Assembly (NCBI GenBank): GCA_038087015.1
Contig: JASBNA010000077.1
Location: 62,001-126,000 of the forward strand
Source: Cerrena zonata
Lineage: Eukaryota > Basidiomycota > Agaricomycetes > Polyporales > Cerrenaceae
DNA: 64,000 bases
Direction of reading: 5' to 3'
Shown: positions 33,060-44,045 of the stretch, one piece after another
How positions within the stretch are numbered: position 1 is the first letter of the stretch
Layout of the letters: every line of letters starts with the position of its first letter
Position numbers and translations under genes: made by a program
Notes under the pieces: model-generated
Told to the model about the DNA's origin: nothing
The model's input: the letters and a program-made list of their open reading frames with translations, nothing else
Databases searched by the model: none

Positions 33060-36000
33060 AATGGGAAAACGAAAGCGTGTTCCAGGAGTCAGTCAACAGA
33101 TAACCGCTGTGAAAGCGATGGGTTCGTCGGACTCAAGAACATCACACAGCAACTCGGCCAGGTTTAAATAATGCAGGCTCAAGAGGAGAGCAGGAAAAGA
33201 GCACGTCTAGAACTTGCTGGTATGCACTGGATCGTAGCCCAAATTTTAGACTTCATAAAAGTCAGGTAAAATTTTATAAAAATTCTCTTACAAAATATAG
33301 TTTTTAGCATTATAAAATTGTCAGAAAATGCTAAATTGCAGTAGAATTTGATGAATCATAAAAACCTATGTAAATTCAGACTTTTGTATTCAATTTGTAG
33401 ACTTTAGAAATATTGAATTTTCATATATTTCTTATTAGAGAAAAATTCACTTTGCAAAATTCAAAATTTTGATACACTTTTGTTTCTCCAAAAATCATAA
33501 TATAATTGTATATATCAAAATAAAGTTTATAAATAGAGAGCCTAATAAGAAGATATAGACTACTATTGTTGGTAAATCATAGTCTCTGTCAATTATACTA
33601 TCTGATAGAGATATTTAAGTATGCAATATCACTGACCTTTCCAAATTAGCAGTTTAAATTTTATATTACTTTTGGAGAATCAAAAGTGTATCAAAATTTT
33701 GAATTTTGCAAAGTGAATTTTTCTCTAATAAGAAATATATGAAAATTCAATATTTCTAAAGTCTACAAATTGAATACAAAAGTCTGAATTTACATAGGCT
33801 TTTATGATTCATCAAATTCTACTGCAATTTAGCATTTTCTGACAATTTTATAATGCTAAAAACTATATTTTGTAAGAGAATTTGTATAAAACTTTACCTG
33901 ACTTTTATGAAGCCTAAAATTTGGGCTACGATCCAGTGATGTATGTTAACTCATAATTCACCCACATACCACTTACACTACTTCTCGTAGGTCTTGACAA
34001 CGAATCGATCTATGTCCTACACGACCTTCGAACTGGCACCTCCACGGTCATCAATAACGATCCATCAGGTGTTCCTCCGGATACATCTCACGCCGATGAT
34101 ACGGAGGCGGGGGTATGGGAGGACATCGAGTCTGAAGTAAAGGACGACACAGTATGGGTTCACACTTTGCGTGATCTCGCGGACACCAAGTATGTTTATT
34201 CATCTCTCAGTCGATTTCTATGTTTAATGATCTCTCACAGGTATGTAGGCCGTTATTCGTTGAAAGCGAACATGGAAACAATGAAAGGATGCCGAAATGA
34301 TAGGTTGGGATTCAATCCTACCTACATTAGCTGATGCTTATGTCGCCTGGAAGTATCCACCTACACCAGAAGAAACTGTACCTCCTTCGATGTCGATACA
34401 TGAATCGATGTTTGTCCTCCCTGTGTATGACTTGTTTAGCCTTGAAACTGAACTTCTAGTTTGCTGCCCTCCCAACAGTACGTCTCCTGTCATTGACGTC
34501 GCCAAACTTGGATATCTGTCAAAGACCCCTGCTGCCCCTAACATGGCTTTGTCATTCAGAACCTTGGAACTCTTCCATCGGCTTCGTTTATGAAAGCCTT
34601 CGCTCAGTGTCGAGGCATTTGCAAAAGTCCTCATGGACTATTATGTAAGTTGTTAATTTTGAATCTTATCTTTTGAAAACTAACATGAATATAGAAACCA
34701 TACCGTCGATTCATGCGCGCTTTCGTAGGTGATACATACGAAGTCTATGTTCGTATCCTCAATATCCTCAACAAACACGTCCGGGACACCCTTGAATGGA
34801 ATACAGAGAACTGGCGGGTACTCAATGCCTGTCATGCATGTTGCTACAAGGTGAGTCATAAAATGCACATTCGACTTTCCATTACATTTAAGTATTGACA
34901 ATATGAACAGCTCAAAGACGAACCTCCTCTTCGATTCAACCGGTTCTTTATTCTGGACGGCAACAATAGTCTGTGCCACCTCAAGCTCTTTGGGAATCAT
35001 CAAGTTGCTGACTCGAGAGTCATGAATGACTCCAGCTATTACCTCTCGGACAATTATGTGAACCAGTTTGCTAGCCGCCACAATACCTCGCTTCGTAAAC
35101 CCCCTCCTGTTGGGGTACCTCTTGACGAAGCCCCTGCGGATGATTTCAATGGCAACGACAACGATGAGGATGTCACGTCTTCCCCGCTTGATGATGAGAA
35201 TGACCCAACAGATGGAAGGGGGGAAGGCAATACCAACAACCTTGATACATGCGCAAAGAACTGGAAGGCTGCCGCGGCCAATGAAAAAAAACAGACCTGG
35301 GATATCTTCGACGAGACCGGGATCTTCGCATCGGCATGTAGACATGGTCTCATACTGTGGCTAATTGACATGGTCCAAAGTGGTGAATTGTAAGCTCTTT
35401 CATTGCATCACTTCTCCCTCCACATGCTAATCATCCAGTTAGAGCAAAATACCCACTTGCGATGGTCGCGAAGGCACTAGAAGTCCTTGGAGAGGACTTA
35501 GGTGGAGCATATGACATTGGTTGCTCGTTTTCGGCCACAGTCCGTAATTCATCCCTTGCAGCAGAGGCTAAGGCCAAGAACCTCCTCCTTTTTGTCAACA
35601 CTTTCCATGGCTATACACATAGCTACTCTTGTCAAACCAAGAACCACCCAAACGTCATCAAAGGGGTTGGCCTAGAAGACTTTGAAACACTCGAACATAT
35701 TTTCAGCCTCTCGAATCAACTCACCACCATCACCCATTACGCTTCGCGGTACCGCCATCGATTACTGATCGACTCTTACTTTTGCCAATGGGATGAAGAC
35801 AAGTACCTTAACCTTGGGACCTTCATCTTGAACAATTATTGACAGGCTCTTGACGTACTTGCGCAGGAGTACAATGCTGCTGCATCTGAACTGCAACCTC
35901 CACGTCCTCACCTTGACTGGTCAAAGGTGTCCAACTACAGTTTCCTTGAAGAGTTTACTCTTCTACAAGACACTCACAATGACATCCGTGACAGGCTCTG

Positions 36001-36580
36001 GACCCAACCTGTCTACTGTGAAATGATGAAATTGCGTAGAAGAGTTCATCGGGCCTGCAAAGAGATAGTGAGATGTAACATCGAGAGTCATCGTATCCAT
36101 ACAGTGATCATCGATGAGGAGAGGTGGTTTCGATTAGCTGGGTCCCGTGTCACTAATGCACCTATAGAGGGTCCCCTGCAAGAGTTTATAGTTCAACGCC
36201 GCCGTGTCAATTGTGTCCTCTATCATCATATTCAACAAATACACATGCTTCCTGGATATACAGGTGACAAGACTACTGGCATCTGCATTGGCAGCTCCCC
36301 CCTTGCATCCAACCCTTCCCCTCTGGGAGATGACACCCCTACTGTTAGTCCCGATGCTGCCCTCGCTACCACGATGTCTACACCTACCGTCCCACCCAGA
36401 ACTCATTCATCCTCACCCACTCCCCATCAGTCCCATGATGATGATCTTATGCCGCTGCCTAATCCTCTACCTAGCCGTGACGATGAAGATGATGAGGTAT
36501 ATGAGGAGCCCTTCGATGACAAGGCTCATAAACAACTTGGGAACCTATCGGAGTTCCTCGCTAATTTGATCTTATCGTAA
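33060..36580 (+). pseudogene. KDZ transposase, interrupted
   Basis: The likely first coding piece near 33062 (MGKRKRVPGVSQQITAV) is followed by a Lys/Arg/Glu-rich stretch up to a donor at about 33220. MITE E5 lies in that intron. Exons then give DNESIYVLHDLRTGTST, and DSILPTLADAYVAWKYPP after an unresolved frame change near 34290. Further blocks are KLGYLSKTPAAPNMALSF, ACHACCY, RFFILDGNNSLCHLK, ESGIFASACRHG-like DETGIFASACRHGL, MVQSGELAKYPLAMV, GGAYDIGCSF, LFVNTFHGYTHSYSCQ and LGTFILNNY-stop-QALDVLAQEYN. The order C..C, DGNNS, CRHG, YPLA, YDIGC, HG..H..C, F..NNYRQAL is the KDZ transposase core. TGA at 35840-35842 stands where Arg is expected (NYRQAL), a CGA>TGA change. The C-terminus ends at TAA 36578-36580 beside the right TIR. 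The Cys cluster usual near the N-terminus of many KDZ proteins was not seen. Confidence 0.8.
33225..33938. mobile_element. CACTA-type MITE E5 (714 bp, TSD ATG)
   Basis: CACTGGATCGTAGCCC...GGGCTACGATCCAGTG, with ATG at 33222-33224 and 33939-33941. It inserted just after a splice-donor-like GT in the 5' part of the KDZ transposase gene, so it probably lies in an intron. Confidence 0.92.
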
Positions 36581-36596
36581 CTTAGCTACTGGTGTT

Positions 36597-37247
36597 GTAA
36601 TATAAAGGATATGTTTTTTTCCGTAATTACATTGTTAATTGAGTGAGAAAGAAAGAAAGAGAGAAAACAAACAAACAGAAGAATACGACGGCAACGAAGA
36701 CGACGATGATGACGACGATGACAACAATGATGATGGACGATGACAACAACAACAACAATGACAATGACAACAACAACAACAATGACTCAATGCCAAGTTG
36801 AAAGTGCCGGCGAGAGTGAGTTATACTCAACGCCAAGTTGTAAGCGCTGTGGGGACGAGTGTATTCAATGCCAAGGTACCACTACGCCTCGGCAAGGACG
36901 ACGGAAGGCATCGGACATCGAAAGCGCCGAGGGATAATGTCTATTGAACATCCAAGTCCTTAGCAACAATGATGATGATGCATCAGAGCCTCGGCCCAAG
37001 CGGCAAAAGAGCAACATACAGATATGGTATGTCATTGCTGACATAACATGTCACACTACCTCTTATCTCTCTATGATAACTCTGCAAAGACAGTCTGTTT
37101 CGCAATACCATATAAAGCTATACTATCTGGGACCAGAGACAACTATCTAATACGACCAGACTTTACGAAGGTAGGTAGCTAGTTAGCTTGCCAAGCGCCC
37201 CCTTGTATGTCAAGCTAATAAGCTTACTAACTGGTGAGGTCCGGGTG
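36597..37247 (-). repeat. KDZ right TIR
   Basis: Inverted match to 27085-27803. The AAC/ACA microsatellite is shorter and more interrupted than on the left. It begins directly after the transposase stop codon. Confidence 0.85.
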
Positions 37248-37255
37248 GCTGTTTC

Positions 37256-40200
37256 CGTTGTGAAGAATCACAACTATCAAAGAAGTGAACCCGGGCAATG
37301 CCAGACGGAGTTTGAATCGCTTCATTTTCCTCCTAGTCGTCCACTTGCACACCTATCGTTGCATTCAAATACTTTGTCACTGTCGTATACATATCTTTGA
37401 AGATCTCGGTCATCCACCAGCCCCCTCCAATCATGCTAACAATGACTGTTCTCCCTGTATCTTGTACACACTTGCTAACACTTGGTTTCTTGCCCTCCAT
37501 TCAGTATCTGCTTTCCCTGCCCAGAATAACTCACTATGATATATCAGCACCTGCCCCTGCTTCCTCTATCCTTGAATGTATCACTTCCGCTGGCTTGAAA
37601 TCATGCAATCGATGTACGTGCTCCGATCATTATCCCTTTAACGTCGCTACCTCTATCCTCATCGTGTACCCTCCGGTGTGTATACTCTAGACTTGGACAC
37701 TGCTCAAACCCTCGGAATTCCATTATTGCCTATTCATATGCTATTATCCAGTGGCCTTGTCCAAACTCTACCTGGCCATCATCCAGAATCCCCCTTGCCT
37801 CGTCCTATCTTGTCTTGATCAATAGCAACACAGGAACTATCGTAGATGTTCTGAGAGCAGGATGTCAGATCTGTGTCCAATTGCTCTATGAGGAGTCTAT
37901 GGGGTACATCAAGGTATGTCCACTCTTCTCATTTTGTACACTCGCTATCCTCTACTGATATCATGTCGTATGGTATCATTCAGTCCTTTGGCTACCAGGG
38001 AGAAGTTGCCCAATCTGCAACCATGCCATACACATGATGGACACCTCACACTCATACGTTTTGAGACTTGCTCTTCTCGGCCATATCCCTGTTCTGCTTC
38101 AATGCCAAACACCGTTCTGACTACACCAAACCACCACATCGAGTAACCTTTTTTACGCCATCTATCTATCGCTCCCAATGGGTGAGCTGTTTCCTTCACC
38201 GCCGCCTCAACTCTTTGCTTCAGATACTGGCCTCGGGACTGAAGGACCAATCTATCCTCTCGGGTCTCTGTACGGCGTTGAATATACAGAATAAATAGCA
38301 AAGTCAAGGTATATTCATGTCACTCGAGTCCATTTTCTCTTGGGTACGGATATTCAATACTCTATCCTTCCATTCGCTACCTGCTAACCTCTGCATTATA
38401 TATCAATGTTTGGTTTAGTATCGATATACTCGTTTGCGCGTGCAATGCGACTCATTGCGTATACATTCCACCCCAAGCTATCTCCACGAGTCAGTTGAGC
38501 ACTTTTTCTTAGTGCAACCCATCTCATCCATCACACGACATCTTTTCGCATCTTCCGTGCTCTCATGTCTGTGCTACGGGTGTCATTGTTCAGAATAAAC
38601 ATGGTTGTCTCTCATAACGAGTAGCAGCCCATCTATTCTTCTCTGTCAAATTTTCCGTATGTTGGAGGCGAAAGCCCATCTCTCCGTGTCACTATCAAAT
38701 CGTCTAACTCTCGCTCATGAGTTCCAGTGACACGATTACATCCCAAAAGTGTTAGCTTTATTGCTCATACCTCGGTACCCATTGAGGACTTGTTTCTTCA
38801 TATGATCATACTAGCAGGAACCCGTGCGGCTGCACGATAACTGTGTAATTAGTTACATATTATTGTACTTGTCCGCTGCAAACATTGAACTCATATAGAT
38901 TAACGAGCTTAGTATCACTCACCAGCACTTGCGATCCCAATTTACAGGGGATGTAGAGATGATAAGGTAAAATGTTCGAATTCAAAATGAAACACACTTG
39001 AAGTTACCATGCATAGTACTTCCATCTGAAGACGCTCCTCCGCTGCCAGTTTGGGACCGGCAGCTCTGTCACTTAGGGTGAGGTATCTGGTGTTTTACCC
39101 AATGTCAGTGGTTCTCATTATTGTGATTTAAGATATATATATTATGTATATACAATCAAAATATGAACATGAATGTAAGCTAATCAAGCTGAGAGTGGAC
39201 TGAAGGGGGAAACAGATAGAGGAGTATCTTTGAGACAGGGTGCAGAGGATATGGAGGCGTCCACATGGAAGACATGAGCCAACCCCAAGTAACAGACAGG
39301 TAAAAGAGAAGTAGTTATATTACCTTACCTCTAAGTTTTCTCATAGATGTTTGTTGCGGGCTAGTAGCTTAGAGTCTATTCTAGGCTGTTGTCTCAAGCA
39401 TCAATCAAGTATCAATAACAAATATTGTAGAAGGCTTTGAAATCGGCGGAGGGACTGTTTGAGTAATAGAGGTCATTGACCCCCATATTTGTACCCTTTC
39501 ACATGAGGAAAGCTAAATGTCTGCCTCAAACATGACTCCCGGGGTACAATTCCTCTTCTCAGTGAGACAGAACATTGGCAGCAGCTTCAGTGAGGAGGTA
39601 TTGGTGATATCTAAAGACAGATATGACTGTTATTGGAACTTGGGATGGCATAGAGAAAATAGGGTATTCTTGCCTCTTGTAGGGATACACTGTACTGCAC
39701 CCTTCGGTGGTCAACCACGAAAAGCCCAATTAGGCGGGCAGTTAATGGCGCCGTGGGTTACAACAATATCACGACTGTAAAAAGGTCAAGATCCCAGAGA
39801 GTCAGATTGATTGGTCCAAGTTCATATTCAGGATTCAAGAGATATATAAAGGACATCGTTGAGTCAAGAAAGCAGAGGACGATGTGGTAGTAAGCAGGCT
39901 CGGAACATAGGAACGTACGTACATAGGGTTAGGTCGAGCGTGGGAGAGGTAATAAGTATCAGCCAATCAGAGGGCCTCTTTGTCTCGGGGATCTCGGAGA
40001 CCACTCTCTTTTGTATAATAGATGATCCTTTGCTCCTAGGTATTAGAATGAGTTTTCTATCGCCCTCTTAGGCTTGTCTCGCCCAAGCCCAACATGTAGA
40101 CTGCATATTCCATTTTGACTACCCGCTCCTCTCCTTCCTTACCTACGTTCGGTGGTAGGAATATGCTTTGCATGAACCCGCTTTCTACTCCATGCCTTTG

Positions 40201-41526
40201 CCCCTTCTCTTCCTTTGTGACATATTCTTATCTCATACACGCACGCATAAAGCACCAACGGGGCTTGCTTATCTCTGATAGTCCAGGACCAATGACAAAA
40301 CATTCTGTTGTCCGACCGAAGACATATTATGCTTACCATAAATGGACATCTGATTCTATATAAGGCAAACCCTTCCACTTGGCTGCAATTGCTTGAGCGG
40401 CTCCTACCCTCGTTGTGGACCTTACATCTTTTGGTCCTTACCTGTATATATGTCTGCTCTTGTCGGCTTCACAGTGCCATAACAATTGAATATGCTTCGT
40501 TGTACTGAGGTCCTCGGCCACTCAGAGGTACGTCGACGGGTGCATATGCGTGTCTCCTTTATGGCAGTGACTAGATGCTTGGATGCAACTGTAGTGTTTG
40601 ATAAACACACTTCCTGCTGTGCATGCGCAGATATCCTTTGTCTTTATACCCATGTACAGCTAGTGTGGGGACTTCATACAATCAGGATATCTCTACATGA
40701 ACATCACTGGTCACTCGTCGCTCCCAATATCCTACTATAGAGGCAGGATCTAATCGAAACCGTATGCAAGAATATATCGTATGTCAGCATCTCATTCACA
40801 CCGCTAGTGACTTTGAGCCGTTGGGTAACCTTACAAACACTTTAGCTTGATCATCTCGCTACTCACTATACTTGGGAATTTGTCGAAGGACGGAGATCTA
40901 CGCAACACGAGGCCAAGTTCTATGAAGTCCGTCGAGCCCTTTTATTTGCTATCTCATGATTCTCTCTTTCCTTATCAATGTCCGTTCATTGAGTGCTAAA
41001 CCTGAGCATATACATTCATCTAACCCATTCCTCTAGGTTGTCGATATCCCTACACACTCTCCCAACTTCCTTGCTACTGATCTGTGGTTCAATCGTCCCT
41101 CTACAATGTAATATTCTTGGACAGATATTAGTATGAGTATCGCTCCTCAGGTTCTGGGCGGCCGCGGAGTGCCTTCCTGGACGGTGGACGTTGATGACAC
41201 TCTTACACTGCTTCCGATATCGATGAGGCGGTGACTGACTCTCACAATGAGACACTCTCATACTCTCCGCACCTGCAATGGCTGCTTTCAAACCAACTGA
41301 CGCAGACACACGGGACATCGTCTGCAACAATGGGCCTTGAATTGACTTCGAGCAGTACATTCAATTTATTTTGCTTAGCAATTTACCTATTCACAAAATT
41401 GATATCGCAGAGTCTTTGATGCGCAACTCAGAGAGTGCTTTCTTGGACGGCAAGCTCTGAAGTTGAAACTGAGACAAACACATCTGGGCTCCATGACAAG
41501 ACGGATAAAATACACGACGGTCCCCA
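37256..41526. other. Stretch without a supportable intact gene; contains a decayed paralogous segment
   Basis: 37900-38500 is a diverged copy of 19430-19888 plus 20607-20720 (see that entry). Short fragments such as an Ala/Pro-Ser rich frame near 37530-37690 suggest a decayed gene. Elsewhere there is only mixed-composition sequence with no domains. I see no transposon ends or RNA genes. Confidence 0.5.
37900..38500 (+). repeat. Diverged paralogous segment, copy b (empty site for MITE E1)
   Basis: Similar to the sequence surrounding MITE E1. At the equivalent position 'cattcgctacctgctaacctctgc' is uninterrupted, whereas copy a reads 'ctatctgctga' + MITE + 'tgaccttcac'. Confidence 0.6.
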
Positions 41527-44045
41527 TTACGATCGTTTTTTACATTCTGGGTGATCGTAATAATAATGGATGCTCACCAACTCTGGAAACGTGCACTTCA
41601 TCTGGTGTAGTTGGTTCTCTTTCACTATCTTGAAAGGACCATCACCATGGTCATTGATCTTCAAAAAAGCGTGGAAAATTGGCTCGATGAATGCTTTGGA
41701 CTCTCCTTGCTCCCATACCACCTCAGGCATATCGACGATTTCATTTCCTAACTTCGCCATGTGTTCTTGCAGTTGGACTCCCTCTTTTCTTATAGTTTCC
41801 TTGGGTGCAAGTAAAACTAGCACCAGGAAGGTATAGTAAGTTCCAAGGATGCATTTGCTCCACCCGTATCTGTCAAAGCATTCCTTCGTTAGGTCAATGG
41901 GCATAGGGTCGTTGATGTCTTTGGCGGTGCAAGTGCTGGAGTTACTTGTACCAGTAGTCTCTATATCTTCAATCGCCTCCAAAATGATATTATGAGCCTG
42001 ACGGAGATTTATGATATCTGCAAAACTGTGAGAATTGACATGCTGTGACTGGAAATAAATTCAATACTCACACTGCGAACGCGCATTGATATATAGTAAG
42101 CTCTTATCAATATCTAAATCTTCGGGTTTTGCGTCCCCATCCTTGCAATTGCACCTACAGCAACTTTGCACACCTTGATCATGGATTGACTTTTCTTCTT
42201 TTTCTTTGCACTTCTGATCTGGACGCTGCTGGAGAATCTTCTTCCGTTTCTCATGGAAGTCCTCTATCTCTACAAGCAGCTTCTCGTGAACACCGAGGAG
42301 TTTAGGGAGAAGCGCAGTCACTGCACTATAGAAGGAGAGGAACGCACAAACACCAGTATGTGGCTCAGGGTTGGTTATTAGGCAAATGGCGGTATGGGGA
42401 AAGCTCTCCGAAAGCCAGGAGAAATAATCCACTTCGTTTGACTGTACACGCCAGATTGCGGAAGAGGAGTTCATTTCGGAATGGCAGGAGAAGAAGAGGA
42501 CATATGTGAAACTTTCATAGGTCACCCAAAACTCCATTGTGCCCTTCCCTTCGAAGCCACTTTTGTTGAGAGTCGTGTCGAACATGTATGACAACATTTC
42601 ATACAGGTGGTGATCTGCTCGCTTTGGGAACCATGCCCACCATGTGGGGGTGCTTGAATTGGCCAACTTCGATCTTTGCCAGGTTTGTTTGGTTCTAACC
42701 TCTTTGCTGAAGGGCGATAGGTGTAATCGGGCCATCATGTAGTCATTGGCTTCAGGTAGACTGATGGATTTGGCACAGCGGCGGATATCCTCCGCTAACT
42801 CTTGGTCAAGCAAACGGCTTTGGGCTCGTGCAAGGATAGCAATATCTGAGCTCGATGATGTTCGGATAGTGTTCTCTTCAAGATGCGCCATGCCATGGTT
42901 CCACATTTCTCTAAACATGCCAACTTTCACACAAAACATGCATGTGCGCCTCGCCTGCTTCGCCTTGATTTTCTTGATCTTTATTACGGTGCGATTTGGA
43001 AGTTTTTCGATATCAGATTGGGCATCATTCTTCGGTGTGTCTGTATCTGGGGCCTTAATCTCCTTCTCGAGGTCCCACCAATTGATCCGCGGCTGTGTAG
43101 CCTTCCACTTGTTCTGTCCCCACAAGAGCCAGCGAAGTGGACGAAACAGCGGCTCAGTCAGGGTTGACTTGTATGGCCATTGGGACGAGACAATCGGGGT
43201 CACGGATGTGCCGACAATGAAAACAATTCATGCAATCATGATCCCAGTTCTGGCCCATCCTGCTATTGGGCTCAGCCCAATGATGAATTCCGCGAATCCA
43301 ATGAGAAATAGGAGGATGGATATTTGCATCAATACAGGGAGAAGTGCAGCCATCTCCCATACTTTAAAAGTCGCCAATCCGTCGTCGCAAAAGAAGCGGA
43401 CACGAAGCTGAACCAGGGGGGACCGATGTTCGAGGGACATATACGAATGGATGCATTGCTTTGTGTAAACTCCAAGAGAAGCCGTTACGAGGCTGAGAAT
43501 GAGACTGCATGACCATAGGACATTGATTCGAGTGGTAGCGGGAGAAGACGTGGTAGGACTCTGGGATGGAATATTAGATGGAAGGATCGAGTTAGACAGC
43601 CCGTTTGTCAAATTTGCAGTGTCTTGGTCGCGCATCAATCGTGTATAAGCGTCAATAACAAATGTTGTCATGACCGCAGAAAATAGACCGGCCTAATAAA
43701 CAAAACCCAGATCATTCATGCGAAGGTACACAACATGATATTGAAATTCCACTCACCAAGGTCAGGAGTGCATCAATGTCTTCCTTAACGTCGGCCATCC
43801 GATCTTCATCATACTTGCGGATACAGTCCAATATCTTTCCCCATCCCGTATGGTCTGGTTCAGCTAACACACACTGTACGACCTCCGAGTACTTCTTTGG
43901 TTTTGGTCTCTAAAAAGATGATCAGAAGAAGGACGACATTGCGTGAAGATAATGCCAGATGTACCAGATGGAACGTCATCGCATCCTGTTCCATGACATC
44001 CATTTTCTTGACCTGTCCTGGGGGGTTGCGACTGAAGATGGACAT
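41527..44045 (-). pseudogene. DUF6535 membrane protein with a premature stop
   Basis: Exons by my reading: 44045-43965 (MSIFSRNPPGQVKKMDVM), 43909-43757, 43692-42067 and about 42015-41527. The second exon ends with GWGKILDCIRKYDEDRMADV and EDIDALLTL. The third begins AGLFSAVMTTFVIDAYTRL. A linker follows, then two membrane segments (INVLWSCSLILSLVTASLGV and LLPVLMQISILLFLIGFAEF) with KQCIHSYMS and the RQ/R-type FFCDDGLATFKVWEM loop between. This is the DUF6535 pattern of Agaricomycete membrane proteins; function unknown. TGA at 43228-43230 falls right after GWARTGIMIA, where the domain normally continues (next residues IVFIVGTSV). The ~400-residue tail has a Lys/Glu-rich segment and a Cys pair (SCCRCNC). 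It is a pseudogene unless the stop is removed by splicing. Confidence 0.75.

Larger units (their letters stand above)
27085..37247. mobile_element. KDZ (Kyakuja-Dileera-Zisupton) DNA transposon, 10.2 kb, with three internal MITEs
   Basis: TIRs begin CACCCGGACCTCACCAG at 27085 and end with the complement at 37247. They extend to about 27803 and 36597 respectively, differing mainly in microsatellite length. The 8 bases outside are GCCGTTTC (27077-27084) and GCTGTTTC (37248-37255), an 8-bp target duplication with one transition; 8 bp is the size I recall for Zisupton-type elements. Inside are a KDZ transposase on the plus strand and two other genes on the minus strand, all converging on or starting from the middle. 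The element is inactive: transposase and passengers carry stops and MITEs. Confidence 0.85.

Noticed and set aside
35054..35371. Antisense frames over the KDZ transposase and gag
   Set aside because: Shadows of the coding strand; no domains.
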